Assembly (NCBI GenBank): GCA_028023455.1
Contig: JAQFVV010000014.1
Location: forward strand, 1,737,336-1,801,335
Length of the DNA stretch: 64,000 nucleotides
DNA from: Epiperipatus broadwayi
Lineage: Eukaryota > Onychophora > Udeonychophora > Euonychophora > Peripatidae
Reading direction: 5' to 3'
Numbering within the stretch: position 1 is the first letter of the stretch; each line of letters starts with the position of its first letter. The position numbers and the translations under genes were made by a program. The notes below the pieces were generated by a model, which saw nothing but the letters and a program-made list of their open reading frames with translations, ran no database searches and had not been told where the DNA came from. This document shows, one piece after another, positions 23,607 through 36,209 of the stretch.

Positions 23607-24079
23607 CAGGGGTGGCCAACTTTTGTGTTTATAAGATCTACTTTTTATTTTTAAAATGTGTTGCGATCGATGTTGTCATAGATGATCGACTTGTTGTCAT
23701 AGATATAGTCTAAGTGAAGGGAGGTGTGGAATACATACTATTTTTATATGTCTACCTAATAAAAAATAACAATTATATAACGGGCCAAAAAACTCATGTC
23801 TGGGGGAATTAAAGCAACATGAGTAATTATTAATATTTATTAATTCAAATTAGCTACATTAAATCAAGATTAAAAATATTATTTTCAATAATGATACAGC
23901 TTAGTGAACTTCACCTATCTAGAATTGAAAAAAAATTTAGAACAAAAACAAAAAAAACTTGAAAATCTTCACTTAATTTGTTTCAGTCATTACCCGACAG
24001 CTCTTGCCAGATTGGCCTCGCGATCGAAAATGGCTTTGCGATCGACCGATGAATCACGATCGACTTGTTAGATACCCCT
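23607..24079. mobile_element. Non-autonomous hAT element, 473 bp, 8-bp TSD
   Basis: Flanked by a perfect 8-bp direct repeat ATGTAGAA (23599-23606 and 24080-24087). Termini are CAGGGGT on the left and its complement ACCCCTG on the right, the hAT type. Internal sequence includes several GCGATCGA/TCGATC-type motifs near both ends and no coding frame. It needs an hAT transposase supplied in trans. Confidence 0.85.
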
Positions 24080-24087
24080 GATGTAGA

Positions 24088-25953
24088 AGATTATAAAAAC
24101 AATATGGAGAAAAATAGGAAAAAATTGCAATCTGTGAATGATTTCAGATTTATTATTGTGTATTTGAAAAGAAATGGAACGTCAAAAATCACATAATTTG
24201 ACTTGAAATCTATGTCTTTTCCAATAGAAAACTGATTAGGATCATGGGTTGTTTTTGAATTTCATGTTATTCTTAGATAGTATTAAAAAAAGGTAAATGG
24301 TTTGGATATACCACTTTCTTTCTTTTTTTTATAAATTATTTAAATTTTTAATAGATGACTTAGGAATACTTTCTTTAAAAAAAATATATAATTTTTTCAT
24401 TTTCCTTTATTCCATTCTTTATATTGTACTTAATATAAATATAGTTTTTATGAAATTGTTTTCCTCAGCTTTTTATTTTTTTAAAACTTATAATTTTCAT
24501 AATACTATGATAAATTCAGAGTTACAAATATAATTTACATAAAAGTAATAAAATTATTTTATACATATATATTGATATTTCATTCAAATATAATTTTTTT
24601 ATGTGTATGTCTACTAATTGATAGACTTAATATGAAACCATTGCATTATCAAATTATATAAATAATATATTTTATTATTATTTAAAATCATATATTTATA
24701 AATATAAATGCACAATCTTATCAAATTATATATATAATAAAATTGTTTTTTATATGTTAACATACATTTTCCTATTTAATTTACATACATACAGTTAAGC
24801 CATAGTATATGCTAATAATAAACATTACTTCAATTATATACTATGAAAAAATATAAATAAATAAAAACATTCATAAATTTAATAACTTTTTTTTGATATA
24901 GCAGTAGACATTGTTATCTAAATTTTCAATTTAGATGTGTGCAATCTCATATATTAATAATATTTTGGGGCTTATATTGAAACTACATGCTTTTTTCCCC
25001 CAAAAGATTGATGGCCTACAGTATTTTATATAATAAAATATTTTGTATTCATAAATCTAAAAGTTTTACAAAATTTAAGAAAATTCATGAAGTTACCGAT
25101 TTAAGAATAGCAGAAAAGAATTGCTAAAGCATGTGTATATTGGGTCAGAAAGTGTTGTTTGATGATTTTTTTCTGAGAACCTGGATTAACATTTGCTAAC
25201 TTTTTTAGATTTTCTTGGAAAGTGCAAAAATTAAGGATATTTGTTTTTATTCTATGATGACATTTTTCTGAGCTTAAGATTTTAAAACTTTTATTTGAAA
25301 AGATCACTGCAGTTTTTGATCACAGCTGCAATATTTAGTTTTACTATCTTTTTGGGAAATTGATATGTTTGTGGTAACTATAAAGGTTATTATTTTTTAT
25401 TTTATATTTAAATTTTGAATTACTATGCAAACAAATGTTTTTTTCAGGCTGCTGCCAAATTCGGTTCATTACAATGGCAGCCATTTTAGTGCTTAACCTA
25501 TCATTTTTGTAAAAAAAAAAAAATTGAACACAATTGTTATTGAGCAACATAATAAATATTTGTGTCTGTCTTATTATTATTACTCTCTCTATATATATAT
25601 ATATATAAGTATGTGCTTGCATATATATATATATATATGTATTGCATATATATATATATATATCATAAACTATTTGCATGCTTTTTATAAATACTGTCAA
25701 AGTATCTAAATTAGGAAATCCTTCACCTATCATTTTCATATTTTTCATGTTTCTGTTTGAGTGCAAGTAATTGAAAGTTGAACAGTTTGTTTCTCAATTA
25801 AAAATGTGGTGCAGTGTGTGTTTTTGCATTGAATAGTGTTCCTTGTATAAGTATATTATTTTATAAAATAAAAAATATATACATTAAAATTAGAATGTAT
25901 TGATATTAAATATTTTTAAAATTAATTATTTTTTGTTTTGTTTGTTATAATAG
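24088..25953. other. Probable intron of BRIP1, upstream part
   Basis: Very AT-rich, no other exon recognised. Contains TA and TG/TA runs (25590-25665). It ends in TTTGTTATAATAG, a plausible polypyrimidine-AG acceptor for the exon starting at 25954. Confidence 0.5.
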
Positions 25954-26043
25954 ACCACCAAGAATATATTATGGGACAAGAACTCATAAACAAATTTCAC
26001 AAGTAGTGCAACAATTACGTAACTCACATTACAAATCTGTGCC
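25954..26043 (+). CDS. Internal exon of BRIP1/FANCJ DNA helicase
   Basis: A 90-nt exon with an AG acceptor (25952-25953) and a strong GTAAGT donor at 26044. It carries the last base of a split codon, 29 full codons and two bases of the next codon. The translation contains IYYGTRTHKQISQ, the motif Ia region of the XPD-like iron-sulfur helicases. GTRTHKQI with a following L-R helix and the ending KSVP separate FANCJ (human GTRTHKQI, SGVP) from RTEL1 and DDX11, which have SRTHSQ. BRIP1 is a 5'-3' DNA helicase of interstrand crosslink repair that binds BRCA1. Walker A and later motifs must be in other exons, not found here. The exon stands alone in repeats, so introns are at least several kb on each side. 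Confidence 0.85.
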
Positions 26044-28838
26044 GTAAGTTGTATTTTTCAATTATTTATTTGTTTGTACAGTAGAAATAATGAGTAGATG
26101 ATCTAATATTTATCATCTAATATTTTATAAATATTAGTGTTTTTTTTTTCATAGTAAATAATTATCTCTACATAATTGTATTTATTGAAATAGTGAAATA
26201 GTTTTGATTGTTGATATTAACTATGTCAAATAACAAATGTATTCCAGGTATTTTGATTGTTATTGTTGTTGTTGTTGTTATTATTATTGTTAATACTTTT
26301 TTTCTATATATGTAAACAAATAATAATTGAATGATTAGTTGTTTTGGAAGGATGATATTCAATCACAACAAGAATGAACTTTAATCCAGGAACTTTTTTT
26401 TGTCTTAAATCTGCCATTCTACAACTTTGGCTAACTATTCTCAGCACATCAAAAAGTTATTGTTTGGGAGTCAAGTAGGTTGAAATTTAATTCTAGAGTT
26501 ATTAGCTTTTTATTCTTCTTCAGGAGTTCATAAAAAATTTGGTTACAGAAAGTGACAGCTGAGCTATGATCTGCGAACCTTGAGTGCCATATTCTGCTAC
26601 TTTATCATGTCACCACAAATCACACTTATTTTGGTTATTATCCAATGCATTTTAAAATAGTTTGTGTCATCATACTTATTTAAATTATGTTGCAAAATTG
26701 TTGCATCACAACTTCAAATTGTGCCAACTAGCTTTCCAAATTGATTATTCCTAGAAAAGTAATTTAGATTTAGTTTTAAATTACCAGGGAAAATAGGCTA
26801 TGATTTAATGTTACTCACACAAAAAGATAGTTTTCTTCTCATTTAAATGAAAAGTTGAGCATACTAAATATTTTTTTTGGAATAGGATTAAAAAACTTCA
26901 ACTTTTGAAAAATAAAAATAAAAGATTTTTTACCCATTCCATATCCTTATTGAGAAACTGTTCTATTTCTGGAAAATATTTTTTTTGTGAAATCACAGCA
27001 ATATTTTCAGTATGTCCAGGAATAATAATAAATATGAACCCTGATGTAGACTGTAAAAAAAAATATTTGTCAATCAGAATCATAAGCTTAAATTAGATCA
27101 ATAAAGTTAGTAGCAATTTTAATTTATTTTTGAGAATCTTTTTTATTGCAACTTCTTACTGATCTGAACTCATTCTGCTGTATAAGAAAACAGCTCTCAT
27201 CTATTAGCAAAATTTTAGATAATATGATAGGAAACATATTAATTTTAATTGGGTGATAATTTTTGGGTCATTGTCGTATTTATTTAGTTTGCTATAGTTT
27301 TGTATTTAAATCACATTTTTGGATTATTTTTTCTATAATTAATCTTGCTGAACAGTTTGTCCAATTGTCTTTGGTTTTAGTTTTTTTTTTTTTAAATTCT
27401 GAAGAATGCTATCTGTTCCTCAAGCCTTATATATATTTTTTGCATTTAAGACAATTATACACAACTTCAATAATAATTATTTATTTTGCAAGAACACTTT
27501 GAAAATAAAGCTTATGTTTTTCCTTTAATGCTGATTTTCCTCATTCTAGTTCAAATATTAGATATGCTTTTATATCTACAAAGTCTTACATACAATTGAT
27601 CAGGTCTTTAAATTAGATTTAGTAAAAGTTTTGTTTTTCCATAATACTTATCTATTTTTAGTTTTTGATATCATCTGTTGATTTAATACGTTTGTCATTT
27701 ATTTTCAGATTTTTAATAGACAAGTATGGATGTGTTAAAACTATTATAAAAAGTAGCAATTAGATACATTCTATTAATGCTATATTCAAAATATACATGA
27801 TATTGATTTCAGTCAGTTTTATTTAAATTATATCTTGGAATAAAGTAACTTTTAATTGCAAGAATGTGACTTCCAAGGGTGATTAGTTGGATTATATTGT
27901 CGGGAGGGGGGGATTCTCTATTACTGGTTCAGCATGGAATAATAATCCTTTTTTTTTAGTGAAACACAATTTAAATCAGGGATTGCCTTTTTATTTGTAT
28001 AGATGGGATATGTTTACTTGTGTAGTATTTTATAATAGATACATATTATTTAGATGGAATGTGTTTATTTGTGTGGTATCTTACAGTAGATACATATTGT
28101 TTAAATCCAGCCATTCTAAACATTGATGAATGCTTTGATCCTCATTTGTCTATTCCAAAGATTGTTATAAGAATTGTAATTTATAGAGAAGGTCCATAAA
28201 ATCTGGAAGAGAAGATAATGTCAGTGTGTATTAGAAGATTTGTAAGTACTACATATCAATAAATTTGCTATCTGAATTTTTGACTGCAATATCATTTGAA
28301 CTAATTTTAATAAATTTTGATGCTTTCACAAGCTGATTTGAAACAAATATAACCAAACTACATTTAGAATGCATTTTTTTAAGAATCAATATAAATTTCA
28401 TGACTTGAAAAAGTGTGCATTATTAGAAGAACAATGAGTCCCCTGAAGTACATTAACATCATTGTTATGATAAACAATTTGTTTGCACTGTTATCTTGCA
28501 GCTATTCCTCATAATAACTTTGTAATTCACATTATTATCTTTATTTTGTGTATACATAACTTTTCCTATCTTTAATTGTGAATTCATTAAGATGAATTTT
28601 GGTTTCCTTGAGAAAACAAGTTTGTTTGATGTTCTAAAGTAAGCTATCCCAATGGATTTTTTTAAATAGGTATGTATATTCTGAAGAATGAATTATATTA
28701 TAAAAGTAAATTAGGATTATTGTTTTTTTAATATATTCATTAATTAATTAAATTTTATACTAAATATAACTCAATGTATATGTAAACAAAGGGAGTAAAT
28801 TACCCTACTCCAGGTTATGACTTAAAAACACTCTAAAT
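26044..28838 (+). other. Probable intron of BRIP1, downstream part
   Basis: No next exon (expected to encode the conserved ILSSR...C.HP region) was recognised. Local features: a (GTT)n run near 26258-26290 and a 51-bp tandem duplication near 28000-28105. Otherwise AT-rich without named repeats. Confidence 0.45.
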
Positions 28839-29759
28839 CAGTGGTCTTCAACCACCGGGCTGTGGCCCGGTACCGGGCCGCAGAAGTTGTCTGTCGGTCT
28901 GCAGCTAGACTGCAAGAAAGCTTATAATAACAAAATAATAAGATTTTAAATTTTTAATTAATATGAACAATTTTTATTTATTTTTTCATCACATTTATTA
29001 AAAAAAAAGAAACAGAACAAAAATACCACAAAATCTAATCAATCATACATAAATTAATTTGTTTTTCTATTTATCAGAGATGTTTATTGGGGGGGGGGGG
29101 GGTAGAAAGTTTTTTATTACACAAACTCCAGTTGTCTTTTGATAGCCAATCACGGCTGCTTGTCAGCGTTGTTAAAACAATAAAATGTAACATGACTTTT
29201 TTTGATCTCTTAAATTTTTTCTACTCTCTCTTTTAATATTTCATTTTTAGTGGGTTTTTTTTGGCTAAAAGGCTATTTTTTTTTTTGGCTTTAACTTTTT
29301 ATTTTGGAAATCAATTTTTATTACCTTTTTTTAAAAATAAAAACCAAAAAATAAGTTCTGTTTTTAACTTTTGCAAAGTATTTCTCAATACACCCCCACC
29401 ACCCCAAAATATAGTAAGATCAAAACTTTTGACTTTTTCAAGTTTCGTTTTCTTTTTTTTTTTTGTTTAAAAATACACCCACTTTTTTTTGGCCTATAAG
29501 GCAATATTTTTTTAGGCTTTATTTGTATACCGTTAAAATACTAAAACTTTTATTTTTAAAACCAATTTCTGTTACCTTTTTTTAAAATTAAAAACAAACA
29601 AAAAATAACTTTGGTGTCTATCTTTTGTCTCAGTGTTGACAACGTATTTCTCAACCCCCCCCCCCCCCAATAAAAATTTATCTGTAAACTTCTGCTGGTC
29701 CGCAAAATCTTATCCTTACTTTTACCGGTCTGCAGGTGTGAAAAGGTTGAAGACCACTG
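28839..29759. mobile_element. Non-autonomous hAT element, 921 bp, 8-bp TSD
   Basis: Perfect 8-bp TSD CTCTAAAT (28831-28838 and 29760-29767) and 15-bp termini: CAGTGGTCTTCAACC at the left and the exact complement at the right. The 5' part has a GC-rich CCGGGC/GCCCGG hairpin near 28856-28883. The interior contains a diverged tandem duplication of about 250 bp (29230-29400 against 29480-29670), a G13 run near 29091 and a C14 run near 29656. No transposase remains. Confidence 0.85.
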
Positions 29760-29767
29760 CTCTAAAT

Positions 29768-31639
29768 CATTAACAAAAGATCAATAATAGGAATCTATTA
29801 TATTCTTGATTCTTTGTTCAACATTTAAAGAGTTTTTAAATCATAGTCTAAGGAAGGGTGATTGATTAATTAAATAATTTTCCTCTATATTTCTTCTTAC
29901 TAAGAAAAATGATTTAATTTGAGGAATAAAGATGAACTGACTCATTTGACAAAGTAATGAAATTTATTTTCTTTCTGCTTTTTAAATTGTTTTTCATAAA
30001 ATAATTTTGTTTTTAAATTCTGCTTATAAATTGTTGTTTTAATTTGACACATGTGATTGATATTTTTTCAAGGAATCTTTAAATATGCAATTTTTCTGCG
30101 ATGATGATGAGTGATGGTTTGTTGATTGTTTTTTGCATGGGAAAGTCAAATTACTAATGATGAACTGTTTTTGCTTGATTACAAACTCTTACTTGGTTAT
30201 AGTATCTTATTGCCTCATATTTCATTAATTTTAAGTCAAATATTTACATGAAAAATATTCAGAAACATTGAACAGAGATTTAAGCTTATTGTTTATAAAT
30301 GTGTTTATATTGGGATTATAAATAAGAAGAAAAAGAAAGAGATTTGTTTCTGATCTTATTTATGATATTAACTTTTAGTGCAATTGTAGAATGACAAATA
30401 TTGGAGTGCATGATATAGGGTTGCTTTTCATGGTTAAACTTTTTATTAGCTTGTGAGACATAAAGCAATCTTTTTTTTTTTAAGTTTCTTTAGAAATGTT
30501 ACTGAAAAGTTAGAAAATATGTACAGTGTCTTTTAACCAAATGTGAGTGTGTTTAAGTTATTCAAAATTTTTGAATAAGATGTTCTGCTTGCTTTACATC
30601 ATTACTGTTGCTAGGATTTTTTTAAATCCTTTTTTGCATTGTAAAAATAGATTGTCATTTCTGTGAGATTATACTATTTTATCAAGATCTTGTGAGATTT
30701 ATGGCAACATCAGTATTTCAAGTAAATGATGCCTTTTAGAAAATCTAATAAATTGTTGGGTTGTGATGAAGATTCTATATATGTTAGTGGGCTGTTGATA
30801 ACAATATTTTATATCAGATGAGTTTTGATATACAGACCATTCACATAAGATGATTTTATAGGATTTATGAAAATGGTATACACAGTAAGCCTTTTCCATC
30901 TTTTGTTTTTAATTTTTGCTACTGAGTTTTGTGTTTGTTATATATATATATACAAATACTATTGAAAAAAGTTTTCCTGTTAATTAATTGTCATACAACT
31001 AATGTAACATTAAATATTTCTTTTATTAGCAGTAATATATTTGTAATAATGACAAGAGTTTTTTTGCCATGATCCATGTTCTGCTCAAAATTTGAACATG
31101 CCTAATTGCATTATGCAAAAAATGGATAATCAGAGTTCTGAACATAATTCTATAACATTCAAAAATACTGCTCTCTGTCTTATATCAATATCAGTTTTAT
31201 AATGCGCTTCCTGTAAACAATTTGATTTACTAACATAGTTATGTGATTATTTTCTTCATTATATTTGGTATTTGTTTTTACATTATTATTATTTTTTTGA
31301 TCAGCTGTATTATATATTGAATCTAATCTAAAAGAAACTTCCCAATAGGTCTATTATTGAGGATAAACTTAAGATCTGTCTGGAACAATTTTATTTAGAA
31401 TTTCATAATTTATAATCTCGTTTTGAAAATTTTATTCCAGTTTGACATCAATATTTTGAACTGTTCTAACTGAAGATGTCTGTTTAATTTTATCAGTATT
31501 TGTTTGTTTATTGCATTTTTTTTTTTAGAATTTCAGAATTTGTTAAGTCCTTGTCTTGATAAATTTTAAAGTAATTTGACATCAATATTTAGAACTATTT
31601 TAGTTGAAAATATTTGGTTAATTGTTTTTTTTTTATATG
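29768..31639. other. AT-rich non-coding stretch
   Basis: No gene or named repeat recognised; a TA run near 30941-30951. Confidence 0.45.
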
Positions 31640-31724
31640 TGTCAAAGCGTGGGCCGGGAAGCGAACCCCGGGACAACTGATTATAAGGCAGCTGCGCAAA
31701 CCATTCGGCCACTAACGCTTGACA
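31640..31724 (-). pseudogene. tRNA-like element with closed acceptor stem (Ile-TAT-like loop)
   Basis: On the minus strand, A-box-like TAGTGGCCGAATGG, anticodon-type loop CTTATAA (TAT) and a canonical B-box GGGGTTCGCTTCCC with a good T stem. The ends TGTCAAGCGT and ACGCTTTGACA pair over about 10 bp, longer than a normal 7-bp acceptor stem. It could be a degenerate tRNA gene or the head of a SINE. Confidence 0.6.
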
Positions 31725-32079
31725 AAGTTTTATTAAAGTGAGTTTGCTTTGTTATTTTAAAAAAATGTATCGGTTTAATAATTGCTTAAATTTGAATTGT
31801 GGGGGTGTCTTAAAATATCTTATATTGTTGACTGTTGCAAGAGTTATCAGATAAAATAAGAAAGTAGTACTAAAGATAAATATTACAAATACCAAATATA
31901 CTAATCTTGATCAGATTACTAGTACAGAAGAAAATATAATTAATGGGAATTAAATTTGAACAAAATTATCTGGTAGGAATAGCTTCTTATTAAAATCAAA
32001 TATGTTATGTATTTGAAAAGGAGGATTTTTATTAGATGTGTTTTATTCGTACTTAGTCATAGGGTTAGCATTGGACATT
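31725..32079. other. AT-rich non-coding stretch
   Basis: Nothing recognised. Confidence 0.4.
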
Positions 32080-32400
32080 TAACATAACAGCAGTACAGAC
32101 TTTAAAATTCCAAGAAGTAGTCGGATAAGAGAGTAAAATAGCTTGTCCGGACATATTGCTGTAAGTGTATAATAATAATTGAGCAGTTAAGTCTTAATTT
32201 GGATCCATTTGGATGTTAAAAAACCTGGAATGTTGCCACATGTGAGATGGATAGATGAAATAAACAGTTTGTTCACATAATATGTGGAGAAGAGAAGCTA
32301 TAGTTAGAGAAACCATATCTAATTTGAAGAAATCATTCTGCACAAGGTAGATAATTATTGAATATGTTGTTGATGAAAAGCTGACATAAAATATGAACAT
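32080..32400 (+). pseudogene. RTE-type LINE C-terminal relic
   Basis: One frame reads KKPGMLPHVRWIDEI, aligning with RKRPHVRWMDEI of the RTE at 36988-38228, preceded by a segment encoding SGHIA-like residues and followed by ILHKVDNY against FILQWIDNG. Stops and frameshifts interrupt it. This is an old copy of the same or a close RTE family, on the plus strand. Confidence 0.6.
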
Positions 32401-34020
32401 TGTTTAAGATTACAGTTCATATAATAAAATCATAATAAAAAAACAAAAAGTTTTCTTCAATTCCTTGTATAAATAAAAAATGCATTATCCAGGGGAGTAT
32501 TGGTTACTATGATGATTACACATAATTGTTACTTGAAACACAAGAGTTGTTGTCTCCCTTTCACTCCCCTTCACACTCTTTTTCATTATTAGTAGCATAA
32601 ATAGAAATATGAATTAAAAATTCAAATAAAAGTTATTTATAAATGTTAATAATAAGTTATTGTAACTAAAGTTCATACTTTCTCATATTATTGATAAAAT
32701 TCCTTCACATTTAGTAACTATGTATTTTCCTATTTAATAAAGACATTTATTACTTTTAAAAATTATCGTTTGTTTCTGCATACTTTAAAATACTGATAGA
32801 ATTATAAAGTTCTAGCTTTATCCTCCAAATAATTTGTCTTTAATATGATAATACATTACCGATACTTAATAAATATTAAACTTATTATTAACAAACATTT
32901 AATAAAAATTAATTTGCATTATATCTTTTTTTCTAAGGCCATTATCTTCCTAATAATGTTGCAAACTAATTTATATAGGGAAATATCAACAATTTTACTA
33001 AATTAAAGTAATTATTTCTATCATTACTAAAGATAATATTTAATAGAAAATGTTTTCTATCCTTATGCATTTTAAAATTAATAAAAAAATAAATTTTTTA
33101 CATCTTTTGTTTTCTTTAGGCAAAATGGTTTGATAATCTACATTGTAGATTCTACAATGTTTTTTAACGAAATATATTTTTATCTTCTTGAATTAAGTAT
33201 TTATTTTTCCATTATCACAAGTTTATTGTCAACTTATGTAGTACAGCATTCCAGACTTTTAGTTAATGTTATTATTATTACTTTTAAAGTTAAAGTAATA
33301 AGATTTTAATAAATTTCTACTTAAAAATTTTAAGATGAATAATACAGTTTTATTCCTCAATGTTTTCATGATTTCCCCTTCTATCATATGCTCATCGTCT
33401 ATTTATAGAAAGAAATTCACAATACTTGATTGGTTAATTATTTTCAGATGTCTGACAAAGAAAAAAAGAATATTGATTCCTTTCTCCACAATTACAACTA
33501 GTATTCTGCAATTAATATTTTAATTTTAATATTACAGAATTTAAACTTATCTTTTAATAATAATATACTCTTTTTTAATTTTTAATTTTGATAGTTAAAG
33601 CTTAAAATTTACATTAATATGATAATTTTTGATTTTAGAAACTTTTTTTCTTGAAATTGATATAATTAAAATAAAACTATTATTATTTAAACAGTTAATA
33701 AATTGCATATGGAACCAGGAAGTAAATTTAGTTTATTATTACATTAATGTGTACATGCATACCTGCTTTCCTACAGTGCATTTTATGTTCATGCACTGAT
33801 TCGCTCAAATGTTTGTATTCTTTTTTAAATGATGGAAAAACTGAGTGGATTATGCATGTGGCTGTACAATCAGTCTCTGCACTTTTTTTTTTTTTTTCAG
33901 TGAGTATATGCCATATTTTTCTTTGACAAAAATGCATTTTTTATGAATAAGGTCAATTATTATTATTTTTTCTCAATTTATTACATTATATGGAGAAAAA
34001 GTCATATGTAAGTAAAACAA
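32401..34020. other. AT-rich non-coding stretch
   Basis: No gene or named repeat recognised. Numerous A/T tracts. Confidence 0.45.
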
Positions 34021-34311
34021 ATGGCAGAAATGGCTTCTACCAGCTCCAAGGAATTTGCTGCTTCTAGGCCCTTTGATTCTGAGGAAAGTGTTACTTCCAG
34101 CGATTTAGAATCTCTTTTGCTTTGATATCAGAAGAAGAAACCCCATTACCAGCCAAAAAGTAAAGAAAAAATGAAATGTATCTACAAAAGTTAGCAGTAG
34201 ACCAGGCTCTTCATCCAGTAATAATAATATTCCTCCAAATGTTATTGCAGAACAGATAATTATAGAAAATTTTACACAGATTCCAGGTTTAAAGTTCTCT
34301 GTTACAGGTGA
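34021..34311 (+). pseudogene. Possible broken exon of unknown protein
   Basis: A GC-richer stretch starts MAEMASTSSKEFAASRPF and continues DSEESVTSSDLESLL before a stop. A shifted frame then reads VSSRPGSSSSNNNIPPNVI and ends IPGLKFSVT at ACAG, followed by GTGAGT, a good donor. Composition looks coding, but two frame breaks make an intact exon unlikely. No family recognised; a transposon-derived N-terminus is possible. Confidence 0.3.
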
Positions 34312-35207
34312 GTATTCTATTTTACACTTTTTTCATTTATTATTTGATAAAAAAATATGTGCAAAAATTGTAGTATATGAATTATATAATATTAAATCAT
34401 TTATGCTCTTTATTATACAGTATATAATTTTTTTATAACTCAAGTGGTTTTTGTACAGTGTCTCTATTAAACAGTATATAAATATGTATTCAAATAACAA
34501 AGTGTTTTTTATACCGTGTAATTTTGAGTCTCTGATCCAAGTTTGAAGCAACCTTATTTTATAGGCATAATGATTCTCAAAAGGTTTAATGTTTTATTGT
34601 GTTTATATTTGTGTTTGCATGTTTGTGTTTGTATAACAGTAATGATTTACATATATAGAGCAGTGCAATGTAAAAATAGACTGATTATCAAATGTACAGA
34701 TAGGTTTCAGTTGATAAAGCTATCACAAAATTTACTAGTACCATGTGAAAATATAAACACTTAAAACCAATAAAGAGAGATTTCAAATGGTGTGGGTAGT
34801 GGTAGCTACAATGGTTATGCATATATTACATGGAATTGTATGCAGGCCAAGAATCAAATTCTGATTCTTGTCTATGCCTTGATACTCATGCTGTGGAGTC
34901 AGTAGTTTTGCCACATCTTGCATTACATTATTTTCAAGTCTATAGCTAGCAAATGAGCTATATGCAAATAAATTATATGTCTGTGGGACAATAAATATAA
35001 CAAGATAGCATCACTGGTGTGCATAAAGAATATAAACATCACTGACATACACAAAAAATATAAAATGAAGAGATGAAACTCATCAGTGACACAGACAGTA
35101 GCCTATAATTTCTAGTTTTAGATAGACAAGAAGCCAGTTGTTATAATGACAAATGCATATTTACCTTCTGGAAATGATTTGTTTTATATCTTTTATTAGG
35201 ATAAACC
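34312..35207. other. AT-rich non-coding stretch
   Basis: No supported gene. Confidence 0.4.
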
Positions 35208-35358
35208 TTTTTCTTATAGACACTTTTGAGATTTGTGAACGTTTGGGGTACAAGATAAAAATGAAGAATTGTTATGTGAATACTTTTGGAGATTCTGAAG
35301 CTATGTATTATCTCAGGTATGAGGAATACAAAGAAATTGTCAATGAAGATGTGATTTA
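35208..35358 (+). other. Exon-like frame of unknown identity
   Basis: After a pyrimidine-rich TTTTTCTTATAG-type acceptor, a frame reads DTFEICERLGYKIKMKNCY and runs to a stop at 35357; a CTCAG/GTATGA donor-like site lies inside near 35317. It could be an exon or a transposon fragment. No homology recognised. Confidence 0.25.
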
Positions 35359-35720
35359 AACTTAGTTAATGATAAATTAGAAATTATGAACAAACAATGA
35401 AGTAATAATTTTGTCAATGTTGAAATTTCTTTTATATATATATATATTGTAATCACTATTTATCTTAGCCTTATTGTTTTACTTAGTTTTTCTAGTTTCT
35501 ATCAATGTAAAGATTTTTGCTCTAACATTATTAAAACTGAAGTTATTGTGAAAATTGTGTCTTAAGTCAGATATTTTAAAAATTCAGTATGGTGCCAGAT
35601 TAAACAAGTTAGAATTAATTTTTTCTTCTATTTTATGATTCATTGTTCTAAGTGTAACATTGGTGAATTAATTTTATTTGTAGTTTTGAAACTGATATGT
35701 TTCATAGGCAGTATTTTTTA
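35359..35720. other. AT-rich non-coding stretch
   Basis: Nothing recognised apart from a TA run near 35436. Confidence 0.4.
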
Positions 35721-35883
35721 GACTTTATAACAATAAACATCACATGATCACCATTTCCTATACTTGCTTATAACTGTTATTAAACAGGCAAAACTCTCTA
35801 TACATATTGCCACACACAGCAATCTAGAGTAATCAATGGATGCCAGAAGGCTTGTGCATAAAATCCCCATCTAGTGCCTACTC

Positions 35884-35942
35884 ATCCAATATCTCCAGAC
35901 TAATTTCAGGCTTGTGGCCTTCGTCAGTGAGCAGCCTTGGAT
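35884..35942 (-). ncRNA. Hammerhead ribozyme, type I, family 2
   Basis: Minus strand: CTGACGA, stem II AGGC/GCCT with loop CACAA, GAAA, a four-base loop TTAG and triplet GTC. Distal stem I ATCCAA pairs with TTGGAT. The proximal part of stem I has a C-A mismatch, so activity may be reduced. Confidence 0.75.
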
Positions 35943-36150
35943 CTGAGAGCACTGCACCTAGATCTTAGTATCTAATGCAACCCTCTAGCAGCCACTTTTT
36001 ATCTCCACATAATTACAAAACTATGAGTCTTAAATTGAAAATATTAAGATTTTTTCAATTTAAGACTCATAGTTTTGTAGTTATGTGGAGATAAAAAGTG
36101 GCTGCTAGAGGGTTGCATTAGATCCTAAGATCTAGGTGCAGTGCTCTCAG

Positions 36151-36209
36151 ATCCAAGGCTGCTCACTGACGAAGGCCACAAGCCTGAAATTAGTCTGGAG
36201 ATATTGGAT
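36151..36209 (+). ncRNA. Hammerhead ribozyme, type I, family 2
   Basis: Mirror copy of 35884-35942 with the same core boxes (CTGACGA, GAAA, GTC), the same stem II and the same weakened proximal stem I. Confidence 0.75.

Noticed and set aside
25344-25766. Minus-strand 140-codon frame next to the BRIP1 exon
   Set aside because: Largely a translation of TA microsatellites (YIYIY runs); no domain.
28839-29759. GC-rich CCGGGC hairpin as a promoter or CpG element
   Set aside because: It lies in the terminal region of a hAT element with exact TIRs and TSD, which explains it.
34790-34930. tRNA-like A-box (GGTAGTGGTAGC)
   Set aside because: No anticodon arm or B-box at tRNA spacing.
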